43,424 nt of DNA from JBDHRG01 sp039807445 (GCA_039807445.1 JBDHRG010000009.1:1-43424), one strand, 5' to 3'; positions 14,603 through 23,730 are shown, numbered from the stretch's first letter. Notes: generated from the sequence alone by a model not told the origin. A program made the numbers and translations.

Positions 14603-16318
14603 ATGCGCCTGAGCCTGGGCCAGTTTTCCGACGCCGGCATCAAGCCGGTCAACGAGGACTGCTACGGCGTGCTGGTGCCCGATCCGCCGCTGCTGGACAG
14701 CAAGGGTGCTGCGGCGGTGATCGCCGACGGAATGAGTTCGAGCGAGCACGCACGGCTCGCGGCCGAATACGCGGTCAAGGGCTTCCTGTGCGACTACTTC
14801 AGCACCCCGGAGTCGTGGACGGTGAAAACTTCGGCCGAAAAGGTGCTGACGGCGCTGAACCGCTGGCTGCACGCGCAGGGCCTGGGCCAGCGCGAAGCCG
14901 CGCGAGGGCTGGTGACGACCTTCAGCGCGCTGGTGCTGAAGTCCACCACCGCGTACGTGTTCCACATCGGTGACACGCGCATCGCGCTGCTGCGTGACGG
15001 CACGCTCGAACCGCTGACGCGAGATCACCACGTCTGGGCCGGGGCCGATCGCGCTTACCTGAGCCGTGCGCTCGGCATCGACCTGCACCTGGATATCGAT
15101 TACCGCGCGCTGCCGGTCGAATCGGGCGATCTGTTCGTGTTCACCAGTGACGGTGTGCACGGCTGGTTGTCACCGGCCGAGATCAGACATCTGATCGCAC
15201 TGTATGCGCCCAACCTCGAGCTCGCATGCGCGAACATCGTCGGTGCCGCGCGTGCCGCTGGCAGCACCGATAACCTGACCTGCCAGCTGCTGCGCGTCGA
15301 CGCGCTGCCGCTCGATGATGCCGATACCGCTTTCCGCCGCCTGACCGAACTGCCGGTGCCTCCCCCGCTCGAGCCCGGCATGCGACTCGACGGCTACCGC
15401 ATCTTGCGCGAGCTGCACGCGAGCCCGTCGAGCCAGCTCTACCTGGCGCTCGATGGAACCAGCGGCACGACCGTGGTGCTGAAGACCCCTTCGGTCAATC
15501 TTGCGGATGATCCCGCCTGGCTCGAACGTTTCCATCATGAAGAGTGGGTCGGTCGGCGGCTCAGCCATCCGCACGTGATGCGGGTGCTCGAGCCGCTGTA
15601 CCAACGGCGTTTCCTGTACACGGTGCTCGAATACCTCGAGGGTCGGACGCTGCGTGAATGGATGGCCGAGCACCCGCGCCCGGCGCTCGGTGAGGCGCGG
15701 CGCATCATCGAACAGATCGCGCGCGGGCTGCGTGTCTTCCACCGCCTCGATATGCTGCACCGCGACCTCAAGCCCGAGAACATCCATGTCGACCGCTTCG
15801 GCACGGCGCGCATCATCGATTTCGGTTCGGTCAAGATCGGCGGCATCGAGGAAATCGCCTCGCCGGTCGAGCGCAGTGAGCTCGCCGGCACGCGCGGCTA
15901 TACCGCACCCGAGTACCTGCTCGGTGAACCGGGTACGCCGCGTTCGGATCTGTACTCGCTCGGTGTGATCGCCTACGAGTTGCTGACCGGCAGTCTCCCC
16001 TACGATGAGGCGCAGCTACGTCCCGGCCGGTCTGCGAAAGCGCTCAGGACTCTGTGCTATCGGTCTGTTCGTCAGTACCGTCCCGAACTGCCGGCCTGGG
16101 TCGATGGTGCGCTCGAGAAAGCCGTGCATCCGAACCCGCAGTGCCGCTACGCAGTCGAGACCGAGCTGTTACACGACCTTGCTCATCCCAACATGGCTTT
16201 CGTTGAGTCCGGGCGGGTGTCGTTGCTGGAGCGTGACTCGCTGCGGTTCTGGCGCGGGTTGTCGCTTGTGCTTGGTTTGCTGGTGGGGGTGTTGTTGTAC
16301 TGTTTGCATCGTGTTTGA
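14603..16318 (+). CDS. Bifunctional PP2C-type phosphatase / Ser-Thr protein kinase
   Basis: A 571-residue fusion. The N-terminal PP2C domain (about 1-235) has NEDCYG near 18, VIADGMSSS near 40, FTSDGVHGW and STDNLT, the metal-binding aspartates of the family. The kinase domain (about 265-530) has HRDLKPENIHVD near 386, IDFGSVKIGG near 405 and GTRGYTAPEYLLGEP; the Gly loop is poorly conserved. A single transmembrane helix lies at the very C-terminus (SLVLGLLVGVLLYCLHRV), tail-anchoring the protein. The start MRLSLGQFSDAG fits the family but has no good Shine-Dalgarno; in-frame starts at 14525 and 14570 would add repeat-derived residues. It follows the nitrate transporter gene, so it may tune nitrate uptake or reduction; targets are unknown. 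Confidence 0.9.
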   Translation: MRLSLGQFSDAGIKPVNEDCYGVLVPDPPLLDSKGAAAVIADGMSSSEHARLAAEYAVKGFLCDYFSTPESWTVKTSAEKVLTALNRWLHAQGLGQREAARGLVTTFSALVLKSTTAYVFHIGDTRIALLRDGTLEPLTRDHHVWAGADRAYLSRALGIDLHLDIDYRALPVESGDLFVFTSDGVHGWLSPAEIRHLIALYAPNLELACANIVGAARAAGSTDNLTCQLLRVDALPLDDADTAFRRLTELPVPPPLEPGMRLDGYRILRELHASPSSQLYLALDGTSGTTVVLKTPSVNLADDPAWLERFHHEEWVGRRLSHPHVMRVLEPLYQRRFLYTVLEYLEGRTLREWMAEHPRPALGEARRIIEQIARGLRVFHRLDMLHRDLKPENIHVDRFGTARIIDFGSVKIGGIEEIASPVERSELAGTRGYTAPEYLLGEPGTPRSDLYSLGVIAYELLTGSLPYDEAQLRPGRSAKALRTLCYRSVRQYRPELPAWVDGALEKAVHPNPQCRYAVETELLHDLAHPNMAFVESGRVSLLERDSLRFWRGLSLVLGLLVGVLLYCLHRV

Positions 16319-16340
16319 TCCGGTTTTTTGGATGTTTAAT

Positions 16341-16360
16341 AGATGATGCTATAAATCAGG
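16341..16360 (+). repeat. Copy 1 of an AGATGATGCTATAAA element
   Basis: AGATGATGCTATAAATCAGG lies just after the kinase gene and overlaps the acp stop codon. A second copy is at 22179. With TTGGAT 16 bases upstream of TATAAA it looks like an extended -10 promoter (TGCTATAAA) firing rightward, antisense to acp. Confidence 0.5.
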
Positions 16361-16607
16361 CTTGCAAAGTCTGCATCCGGGCGCGAAGGTATGCCTCGCA
16401 GCCCTGCAGCGTCGACAACTTCGGATAATCGATATCGAAGATCGTCACGTCGAGCGCCTGCTCCAGGCCAAGCATCAGACGCAGGAAGTCGATCGAGTCG
16501 AGTTCGAACTGGTCGTGGAAGCTGACATCGGCCTCGATCGCGACGAGATCGGCGTTCGGCGCGATCTCGCCCAGCAGGCGCAGCACGGTGTTGCGGATCG
16601 TGTTCAT
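16356..16607 (-). CDS. Acyl carrier protein
   Basis: An 83-residue acyl carrier protein. The phosphopantetheine site is DSIDFLRLM with Ser38. A four-helix ACP pattern follows (LEQALDVTIFDIDYPKLSTLQGCEAYL). It stands apart from fatty-acid and polyketide genes, so it is an accessory ACP; no partner synthase is visible. The start MNTIRNTVLRLLGEI fits ACP length; no strong ribosome binding site is seen. Minus-strand phage-like genes lie upstream, 131 bases away. Confidence 0.88.
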   Translation of the reverse strand: MNTIRNTVLRLLGEIAPNADLVAIEADVSFHDQFELDSIDFLRLMLGLEQALDVTIFDIDYPKLSTLQGCEAYLRARMQTLQA

Positions 16608-16622
16608 GACGGACTCGGGCGG

Positions 16623-16671
16623 TTGTTGCACTGCAGCGATGATAACGCAAACCGTGCGGCTTTTGTTGCAC
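16623..16671. repeat. Pair of TTGTTGCAC direct repeats before acp
   Basis: TTGTTGCAC occurs at 16623-16631 and 16663-16671, exactly 40 bp (about four helical turns) apart in the acp upstream gap. Minus-strand TTATCAT lies between them. Such phased repeats suggest a regulator binding on one DNA face, but no regulator is known. Confidence 0.45.
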
Positions 16672-16738
16672 CGCACCAAGACCCCGGTCAACTCTTGCGA
16701 ACTCCCCCCGGAACGCTCCCCGGCACCGTTGCAGCGGA

Positions 16739-18802
16739 CTACGGTGCCGGCGCCCAGTCGCGCTCCGGGCGCCACATCCACACCCGGGCACCGCGCGTCT
16801 CGCGGGTGCCGACGAAGGCATCGAGCGCCGGCACGTAGTGCCACTTGCCGAGGATGCCGGTGCCCTCCTCGGCCTCCCAGGTCGGCGCGGGGCCGCCGGC
16901 GTCGAGGCGCGCGAAGGTCCAGCCGGTCTGCGCCAGCGTGGCCGGCGCGGTGAGCGCGTAGACGCGGTTGGTGGTCACCGACCAGATGACGAAGCGACGC
17001 CGCACCGGGTCGAAGGTCATGCCGCTGTTGCTGCAATCCATCGTCGCCAGATCACCGCCGGTGAGGTCGGTGATGCCGGTGATCTGCTTCGACGGCAGCG
17101 GCGCACCGGTGAAGCTCGCCACGTCGAAGTAGGTGAAGTTCGGGCTGCCGACCGGCCCGCCCATGCGCACGTGTAGCCGGCGCACCGGGTCGTAGCCGGC
17201 CGCGCCGTCGCCGCCGTAGGCGTCGGCGCCGGGGACGTTGAAGCCGCCGATGCGGGTGCGGCTGTCCTGCGTCGGGTCGTCGCGGGCCGGGAAGCGGAAG
17301 CGCTGCAACCCCATCCAGTCGGTGTCGAGGTAGACCGTATCGACGCCAGCCTCGACCAGCGCCACCGCGGTGTTCATCACCATGATGACGCTGGTGAGGT
17401 TGGTGCGCTCGAGGGTCTGGCGGTTGCGCCACGACTGCGTGCCGGGGGCGGTCGCCGCCTGGCCGCCGGAGGCGACACCGGCGGCCTTGTTCGGGTCGGC
17501 CGTCGACCAGTCGAAGGTGAACGGGCCGGTCGGGGTGGTGTTGGAGACGGCCGCCGTCGACAGGTTCCACGCCGCCCCGCCCGCCCCGGCACCACCGAAG
17601 GACACGAACAGCCGGGCGTTCGGCAGGTACTGGTTGCTGTTGTAGGTGTGCGCCGACAGCGGCGAGCCGTAGGGCGCGTCTTTCGTCACCAGTCCGCCGG
17701 GGCCGTAGGCCACGTCGGTCGACAGGCTGGTGCGGTGCCAGGTGCCGTCGTAGAGGTCGAACTCGTAGGTTTCGTTCAGGTACGAGTTGGCGTGCCCGCC
17801 GCCGAACAGCCACAGCCGCTGGCGGTGGTGGTCGAACGCCAGCGACGACCAGGCGTTCATGATCTGCACCGGCGAGCCGCGCAACTGGCCGCCGATCTGG
17901 TCGAGCGGCATCTGGTCCGCGGCCGGCCAGGCCGCATCGTAGCGCCCGGTGGCGATGTTGACCCAGCCGCCGGCGCCGGCCGTCTCGAGCAGGTCCAGCA
18001 CCCGCGCCGGCCCTTTCACGACCACGCTAACCGGCCGGCCGGCCGGGCCGGCGCCAGCCATGCCGACATCGATCACCGTCGCTCGGGTGGCGACCACACT
18101 CGCCGTACGCCCGCGCGGGCCGGCGCCAGCCATGCCGACATCGATCACCGTCGATCCCTGCACCACCAGGAATGCATCGGGGTCGGCGGCAAGCATCGCG
18201 ACCTCGGCATCGCTCAAGCCGCGCGACCAGACGTAGACATGGCCGAGGTCGGCCAGCGTGTTGGCGCCGAACTGCAACACCGTGCCGGTGATGCCCGGCG
18301 CCTCGAAGGCACTGTTCAGCGACACCGCGCTGCCCAGGGCCGCACCGTTGCGAAACAGCCGGTACTGGCCGCCGGCGACGCGCACGGCGAAGTCAGCGCG
18401 CACGCGCGGCACCACGATACCGGTGCCGCCGACGAGTCCGCCCCAACGGCGCACCAGCGAGACGCTGCGACGGTCAGCGTCCCAGCCGTCGACGAGGATG
18501 CCGATGCCGGTGCCGCCACCGTTGACGTCGACCGCACCGAAGCTGCCGAGCGCCGCACGAAACACGAAAGTGAACTCCGCGCTCACGGCGATACCGGCCA
18601 GTGCCGCCGCCTCGAACGCGGTCGCGGCGAAGCCGCCGACGAGCGTCGGGCGACCGTTGAGCGTGCCCCAGCTCGGCGTGCCGGGCAGCGTGTAGGCCGT
18701 ACCCGTCAGCGTATCGTGGACGGTCGCGCCCGTGCCCTCGTCGAGGGCAAGCACGAACACCAGTCCGGTGGCGAGCGGGTCGTCGGTATCGACAGTCGCC
18801 AC
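16739..18802 (-). CDS. LamG-like/kelch-like phage or surface protein
   Basis: A 687-residue protein without a signal peptide. Residues 1-210 look like a concanavalin/LamG fold (GLVFVLALDEGTGATVHD at the start, VYVWSRGLSDAEVAML at the end), as in many phage tail or virion proteins. A 24-residue repeat (VIDVGMAGAGP twice) links to a C-terminal region from about 300 with kelch/galactose-oxidase-like strands (LWLFGGGHANSYLNETYEFD, YDPVRRLHVRMGG, FDPVRRRFVIW). The start is GTG, six bases after the preceding phage-like gene's stop, so they form one unit. Function is probably glycan or surface binding. Exact class is uncertain. Confidence 0.65.
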   Translation of the reverse strand: MATVDTDDPLATGLVFVLALDEGTGATVHDTLTGTAYTLPGTPSWGTLNGRPTLVGGFAATAFEAAALAGIAVSAEFTFVFRAALGSFGAVDVNGGGTGIGILVDGWDADRRSVSLVRRWGGLVGGTGIVVPRVRADFAVRVAGGQYRLFRNGAALGSAVSLNSAFEAPGITGTVLQFGANTLADLGHVYVWSRGLSDAEVAMLAADPDAFLVVQGSTVIDVGMAGAGPRGRTASVVATRATVIDVGMAGAGPAGRPVSVVVKGPARVLDLLETAGAGGWVNIATGRYDAAWPAADQMPLDQIGGQLRGSPVQIMNAWSSLAFDHHRQRLWLFGGGHANSYLNETYEFDLYDGTWHRTSLSTDVAYGPGGLVTKDAPYGSPLSAHTYNSNQYLPNARLFVSFGGAGAGGAAWNLSTAAVSNTTPTGPFTFDWSTADPNKAAGVASGGQAATAPGTQSWRNRQTLERTNLTSVIMVMNTAVALVEAGVDTVYLDTDWMGLQRFRFPARDDPTQDSRTRIGGFNVPGADAYGGDGAAGYDPVRRLHVRMGGPVGSPNFTYFDVASFTGAPLPSKQITGITDLTGGDLATMDCSNSGMTFDPVRRRFVIWSVTTNRVYALTAPATLAQTGWTFARLDAGGPAPTWEAEEGTGILGKWHYVPALDAFVGTRETRGARVWMWRPERDWAPAP
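18045..18153. repeat. 72-bp-period direct repeat inside the LamG/kelch gene
   Basis: A 37-bp stretch at 18045-18081 recurs without change at 18117-18153, exactly 72 bp away, so each unit encodes 24 residues in frame (VIDVGMAGAGP plus a variable part). A third, decayed unit may follow toward the C-terminus (ARVLDLLETAGAGG). Confidence 0.8.
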
Positions 18803-18808
18803 GGCCGG

Positions 18809-19249
18809 TCACCAGGTCAGGATGCCGGCGGCATTCCACCTCAGCTGCACCGGCCCCTGCACATTGCCGACATTGCCGCCCAGGTCGATCCAGGCGATCA
18901 GCTCCGAGGTCGACGGCGTGCCGGTGTCGTGGAACAGCACCGCCCAACGCGCGTTGGCAAAGCCGGCAGCGTCCTGCGTCGCCACCGTGGTGTCGTTGGC
19001 GTCGAACTTGACCACGCCGGCCGCTGCGGTCAGCGTCGAGCCGACCAGCGGCGCCGGGCCCGCGTAGCCGGCACCGGTAGCGATCTGGTTGGTGATGATG
19101 TTCGACCAGAACGTCAGCGTATGCGATGGCGTCCAGGTGTTCTTCATCAGCGCGACCTTCACCGCACCAGCGTCAAAGTCGAAACGGCTCTGCCCGTTCG
19201 CCCGCCGCCGTTTGTGGTTCTGGAAGACGGTGATATCGCCGATGGCCAT
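18809..19249 (-). CDS. Phage-like structural protein
   Basis: A 146-residue protein starting MAIGDITVFQNHKRRRANGQ. The pattern of short beta strands with AVKVALMKNTWTPSHTLTFW, and the later ARWAVLFHDTGTPSTSELIAWIDLGG, resembles small virion or tail-associated proteins of siphophages. ATG at 19249 was chosen because AGGAG lies seven bases upstream; an in-frame GTG at 19255 is too close to it. It is the first gene of a two-gene unit with the LamG/kelch protein. No other phage genes are present, so this is a remnant or a co-opted pair. Confidence 0.6.
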   Translation of the reverse strand: MAIGDITVFQNHKRRRANGQSRFDFDAGAVKVALMKNTWTPSHTLTFWSNIITNQIATGAGYAGPAPLVGSTLTAAAGVVKFDANDTTVATQDAAGFANARWAVLFHDTGTPSTSELIAWIDLGGNVGNVQGPVQLRWNAAGILTW

Positions 19250-19472
19250 GCTCACTCTCCTGCTCAGGTGTGGGTCATGCCGATGGTGTCGTCATGCGCC
19301 AGAACTCTACACATTCCACCGGCTCATGACAGCTCCAACCCCTGCCGGCGTTCGCCGTATCCAGACGCTGGCCGAGGCGGGACACAGCATGTCCAGGTCG
19401 TTGCCGTGACGCCCGTCAGGCTGGTGCAAACCGCCTCGGGCTACACTGGTCGCGCTGACGAGGGTACAGACG

Positions 19473-22118
19473 ATGACGATCAGGAACCTTGAATTTCTTT
19501 TCAAACCGAAAGCGGTCGCCGTGGTGGGTCGCGGCACCGGCGCCGAGGCGCCCGACGCGCGGCTGGTGCGCAACCTGATCCGCCAAGGCTTCGACGGACC
19601 GATCATGCCGGTCAATCCCGAACGCACGGCGCTGCACGGCATCCTCTGCTACCCGGACTTCGAAGCGCTGCCCGTGGTGCCCGAGCTCGCGCTCTTCACC
19701 GGGCCGCTCGCCGAAGCCCCGGCGGCGATCGCACGCCTGGGCGAGCGCGGCACGCGCGCCGTGCTGCTGCTCAACGACGAGATGCTGAAGACCCAGCCCG
19801 ACGGCGGCACGGCGCTGCGCCAGGCGCTGCTCGACGCCGCCAAGCCGCACCTGGTGCGCATCGCCGGCCCCGACTCCTTCGGCCTCGCCACACCCGGCAC
19901 CGGGCTCGACGCCACGCTCGGCTACACGCCGATCCGCGCCGGCCAGCTCGGCCTGGTCAGCCAGTCGTGTGCGATCACGCGTTCGGTGCTCGACTGGGCC
20001 TACTCACGCCGGATCGGCTTTTCGCACGTGCTGTCGGTCGGCGCCAAGATCGACGTCGACTTCGCCGACATGCTCGACTACCTGGCGCGCGATGCGCATA
20101 CGCGCGCGATTCTGCTGTACCTCGAGAACATCACCGACTCGCGCAAGTTCATGTCGGCGGCGCGCACCGCGGCGCGCATCAAGCCGGTCGTGGTGCTGCG
20201 CCCGCGGCGCTTCGGCATCGATCCGGCGGAAGACGCCGTCTACGACGCCGCCTTCCGCCGCGCCGGCATGCTGCGCGTGCACGACATCGAACAGATGTTC
20301 GACTCGGCCAAAGTGCTCAGCGCTGCCAAGCCGGTGCACGGCAACCGCCTGGCGATCCTCGGCAACAGCCGCAGCCTCGGCCTGCTGATCACCGAGACGC
20401 TCGAAGCCACCGGCGGCGTGCTCGCCGGACTCGATGCCGAGGCGCACGCACGGCTCGCGCCGCTGGTGGCACCGGGCCAGCCGCTGGTCAACCCGCTCGA
20501 CCTCGGCGACCGCGTCACCGCCGAGCGCTACGGCGCAGCGCTCGATGCGCTGCTCGATGCGCCCGGCATCGACGGCGTGCTGGTGTTGCACGCGCCCTAC
20601 GCCCCCGAGGCCGACCTCGCCTGCGCGCAGGCGGTCGCCGAGCGCGCCGCGCGCAGCCGCCGGATGGTGATCACCTGCTGGCTCGGCGGCGATGCTGCAA
20701 CGCCGGCGCGCACGGCGTGCAAGGAACGCGGCGTGGTGACGTACAACACCCCCGACGACGCGGTGCGCGCCTTCACGCGGCTGGCGCGCAACCGCCGCAA
20801 CCTCGAGCTGCTGATGGAGACGCCCTCGTCGATCCCCTCGGACTTCGCCCCCGACGCCGAACGCGCGCGCGCGGTGCTGCGCGCCGCACTCGCCGCGGGC
20901 CGCACGCGGCTGCACCCGCACGAAACCGCCGAAGTGCTGGCCGCCTACGACATCCCGACGGTGCCGATGCACGTGGCCGCCGACCCCGAGGCGGCTGCGG
21001 CGATCGCCGCCCGGCTCGGCGTGCCGGTGGCGCTGAAGATCGAGTCGGGCGACATCGTCTGCAAGTCCGAAGTCGGTGGCGTCGCCTTCTGGCTCGAAAC
21101 CGCCGAGCAGGTGCGCGCCGAGGCCGAGGCGATGCGCGCGCGCGTACGCGCCGCCGCGCCCGAGGCGGCGCTCGGCGGTTTCCTGCTGCAGGCGATGCAG
21201 TCGCGCGGCAATGCCTTCGAGCTGCGCGTGGGGCTGCGCACCGAGCGCCCCTTCGGGCCGCTGCTGCACCTCGGCCACGGCGGCACCGAAGCCGAGGCGA
21301 TCGGCGACGAAGCCTATGCGCTGCCGCCGCTGAACATGGCGCTGGCGCGCGAGATGATGTCGCACACGCGCATAGCCGCGGTGATCGCGCGCAGCCGCGC
21401 GCGCGGCGCCGATCCCGATGCGCTGGCACTGACGTTGATCAAGCTGTCGCAGATGGCGATCGACCTCGGCGAGCTCGACGAACTCGACATCAACCCGCTG
21501 TGGCTCGACCAGCGCGGCGTGCTCGCGCTCGACGCGCGCATCGGTGTCGCGCCGTTCACGGGCGTCCGCCCGCGCGACCGGCTGGCGATCCGCCCCTACC
21601 CGCAAGAGCTCGAACAGACCATCCCGCTACCCGACGGCCGCGTGCTGGCGCTTCGTCCGATCGTGCCCGAGGACGAGCCCCCGCTGCAGGGCCTGGTGCG
21701 CCGCACCCCGCCCGAGGCGCTGCGGCTGCGCTTCTTCCAGCCGATCCGCGAGCTGTCGCACGCGATGGCAGCACGGCTGACCCAGATCGACTACTACCGC
21801 GAGATGGCGCTGGTGATCACCGGCCCCGGCGTCCCTGGTGCGGCCGAGATTTACGGCGTGGTGCGCATCACCGCCGAGCCCGACCTCGACAAGGCCGAGT
21901 ACGCGATCCTGGTCGACTCCAACATGACCGGCCTCGGCCTCGGCCCGATGCTGATGCGCAAGATCATCGACTACGCGCGCGGGCGCGGCATCCGCGAAAT
22001 CTATGGCGAGGTGCTGTGGGAAAACGAGCCGATGCTGAAGCTCAACCGCGCGCTCGGCTTCACGGTCGAGCCCAGCGCGGACGATCCGGGGGTGATGCAC
22101 GTCAGTCTGATGTTGTGA
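19473..22118 (+). CDS. Pat-type acyl-CoA synthetase (NDP-forming) / GNAT lysine acetyltransferase
   Basis: An 881-residue fusion like Salmonella Pat/YfiQ. Order of domains: CoA-binding Rossmann domain (LFKPKAVAVVGRGTGAE), succinyl-CoA-synthetase-like domains (GLVSQSCAITRSVLDWA, GNSRSLGLLITET), ATP-grasp subdomain (VPVALKIESGDIVCKSEVGGVAF near 515-540), then GNAT from about 710 (LRPIVPEDEPPLQ, LVDSNMTGLGLGPMLMRKII). In Pat the synthetase half is inactive and senses acetyl-CoA while the GNAT half acetylates enzymes such as acetyl-CoA synthetase. Here the key phospho-His of active ligases is not seen (SQSCAIT), which fits a regulatory role. Confidence 0.9.
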   Translation: MTIRNLEFLFKPKAVAVVGRGTGAEAPDARLVRNLIRQGFDGPIMPVNPERTALHGILCYPDFEALPVVPELALFTGPLAEAPAAIARLGERGTRAVLLLNDEMLKTQPDGGTALRQALLDAAKPHLVRIAGPDSFGLATPGTGLDATLGYTPIRAGQLGLVSQSCAITRSVLDWAYSRRIGFSHVLSVGAKIDVDFADMLDYLARDAHTRAILLYLENITDSRKFMSAARTAARIKPVVVLRPRRFGIDPAEDAVYDAAFRRAGMLRVHDIEQMFDSAKVLSAAKPVHGNRLAILGNSRSLGLLITETLEATGGVLAGLDAEAHARLAPLVAPGQPLVNPLDLGDRVTAERYGAALDALLDAPGIDGVLVLHAPYAPEADLACAQAVAERAARSRRMVITCWLGGDAATPARTACKERGVVTYNTPDDAVRAFTRLARNRRNLELLMETPSSIPSDFAPDAERARAVLRAALAAGRTRLHPHETAEVLAAYDIPTVPMHVAADPEAAAAIAARLGVPVALKIESGDIVCKSEVGGVAFWLETAEQVRAEAEAMRARVRAAAPEAALGGFLLQAMQSRGNAFELRVGLRTERPFGPLLHLGHGGTEAEAIGDEAYALPPLNMALAREMMSHTRIAAVIARSRARGADPDALALTLIKLSQMAIDLGELDELDINPLWLDQRGVLALDARIGVAPFTGVRPRDRLAIRPYPQELEQTIPLPDGRVLALRPIVPEDEPPLQGLVRRTPPEALRLRFFQPIRELSHAMAARLTQIDYYREMALVITGPGVPGAAEIYGVVRITAEPDLDKAEYAILVDSNMTGLGLGPMLMRKIIDYARGRGIREIYGEVLWENEPMLKLNRALGFTVEPSADDPGVMHVSLML

Positions 22119-22178
22119 GCCGGGGGTGAAAGCATGAGGGGCTGAACGCTTTGGGTATCGGCTGGGTTTTGGTATAAA

Positions 22179-22200
22179 AGATGATGCTATAAAAATCAGA
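22179..22200 (+). repeat. Copy 2 of the AGATGATGCTATAAA element
   Basis: AGATGATGCTATAAAAATCAGA differs from copy 1 (16341) only by two extra A residues and the last base. A GGTTTT-GG stretch precedes both. The element lies in the 226-bp gap between the Pat-like gene and the MATE gene and could be an extended -10 promoter for the latter, with a start near 22205. Nothing else is clear in this gap. Confidence 0.5.
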
Positions 22201-22344
22201 TTCCTATCGGAAACTGAACCGTGCATCGTGCGCCCCACATCGCTATGATGCGCTGTCCCCCTTCACCGGCCTCACCGCCGCCCGCACCGCGGCGGCGCCC
22301 TCATCCGCCGGTGCAGCGGCAGACACGGAACGCACTGCAAACCG

Positions 22345-23730
22345 ATGACCACACCCTCCCCCGCACGCTCGGCCCTGCGCGAAGTCGGCCACCTGCTCCG
22401 CCTCGGCGGCCCGCTGATGGTCGCGCAGTTGGCGCAGATGTCGATGGGCTTCGTCGACACGGTGATGGTCGGCCGCGTCGGCGCAACGCCGCTGGCCGCG
22501 GTCGCGGTCGGCACCAGCCTGTGGACACCGATGTTCCTGTTCGTGACCGGCGTGATGCTCGCCGTCAGCACCGGCATCGCGCACCACTACGGCGCCGGCC
22601 GCCATGCCGCGATCGGCGGCTTGACGCGCCAGGCGCTGTGGCTGTCGCTCGGCTTCGGGCTGCTGGCGTTCACCCTGCTGCGCCACGCCGGGCCGCTGAT
22701 GGCCTGGCTGGCGGTCGCTCCGGCGATCGTGCCGGTGGCGCAAGCCTTCCTCGATGCGCTGAGCTGGGGCGCACCCGCCGCTTTCCTGTACCTCGGCGTG
22801 CGCTTCGTCTGCGAAGGCACCGGACACACGCTGCCGGTGATGCTGACCGGCTTCGTCGGCCTGGGCATCAACGTGCTCGGCAACTATGCGCTGGTGTACG
22901 GCCACTTCGGCTTGCCGGCGCTCGGCGCCGCCGGCTCGGGCTACGTCACCGCGGCGAGCTTCTGGGTCATGGCCGCGTGCCTGGCGACGCACATCGCGCG
23001 CCAGCCGCGCTACCGCGGCTATGGCGTGTTCGCACGCTGGGACTGGCCGCGCCGCGCCGAGCTCGGCCCGGTGCTGAAGCTCGGGCTGCCGATCGGACTC
23101 ACCATCTTCGCCGAAACCAGCCTGTTCGCCGCGGTGGCGCTGAGGCTCGGCGTGCTCGGCCCGGTCGTGGTCGCCGGCCACCAGATCGCGCTGAACATCG
23201 CCGCGATGGCGTTCATGGTGCCGCTGAGTCTGTCGATGGCGATCGCGGTGCGGGTCGGCCACGCGATGGGTGGCGGCGATCCGCTGCGCGCGCGGCTGAT
23301 CGGGCGCAGCGGCATCGCGCTGTGCGGGGGCGTGATGCTGGTGTCGGCCTCGGCGCTGTACGCTTGCGCCGAAGCGGTGGTCGGCATCTACACGCGTGAC
23401 GCCGCGGTCGCCGGCGTCGCCGTGGCGCTGCTCGGCTACGCCGCGCTGTTCCAGTTTTCCGACGGGCTGCAGGTCAGCGCCGCGGCGGCGCTGCGCGGCG
23501 TCAAGGACACGCGCGTGCCGATGCTGATCACGATGCTCAGCTACTGGGGCATCGCCTTCCCGGTCGGCTACTGGCTCGCCTTCGGCGTCGGCCGGGCGCA
23601 GGCTGGGTTGTGGACCGGACTGGTCGTCGGCCTGAGCTGCGCCGCGGTGCTGTTGAACCTACGCTTCCACGCGGTCGGCCGCCGGCTGGTCGGGGCGGAC
23701 GGCGGCGCCGCAGCCGAGACGCAACCCTAG
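22345..23730 (+). CDS. MATE family efflux transporter
   Basis: A 461-residue, 12-helix MATE transporter of the NorM branch. The family start LRLGGPLMVAQLAQMSMGFVDTVMVGRVG is clear, and the second half repeats the fold (LKLGLPIGLTIFAETSLFAAVALRLG). It exports cationic drugs or metabolites in exchange for sodium or protons. It precedes the DUF3422 gene by 48 bp on the same strand; a link is not implied. The C-terminus is short and Ala-rich after the last helix. Confidence 0.93.
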   Translation: MTTPSPARSALREVGHLLRLGGPLMVAQLAQMSMGFVDTVMVGRVGATPLAAVAVGTSLWTPMFLFVTGVMLAVSTGIAHHYGAGRHAAIGGLTRQALWLSLGFGLLAFTLLRHAGPLMAWLAVAPAIVPVAQAFLDALSWGAPAAFLYLGVRFVCEGTGHTLPVMLTGFVGLGINVLGNYALVYGHFGLPALGAAGSGYVTAASFWVMAACLATHIARQPRYRGYGVFARWDWPRRAELGPVLKLGLPIGLTIFAETSLFAAVALRLGVLGPVVVAGHQIALNIAAMAFMVPLSLSMAIAVRVGHAMGGGDPLRARLIGRSGIALCGGVMLVSASALYACAEAVVGIYTRDAAVAGVAVALLGYAALFQFSDGLQVSAAAALRGVKDTRVPMLITMLSYWGIAFPVGYWLAFGVGRAQAGLWTGLVVGLSCAAVLLNLRFHAVGRRLVGADGGAAAETQP

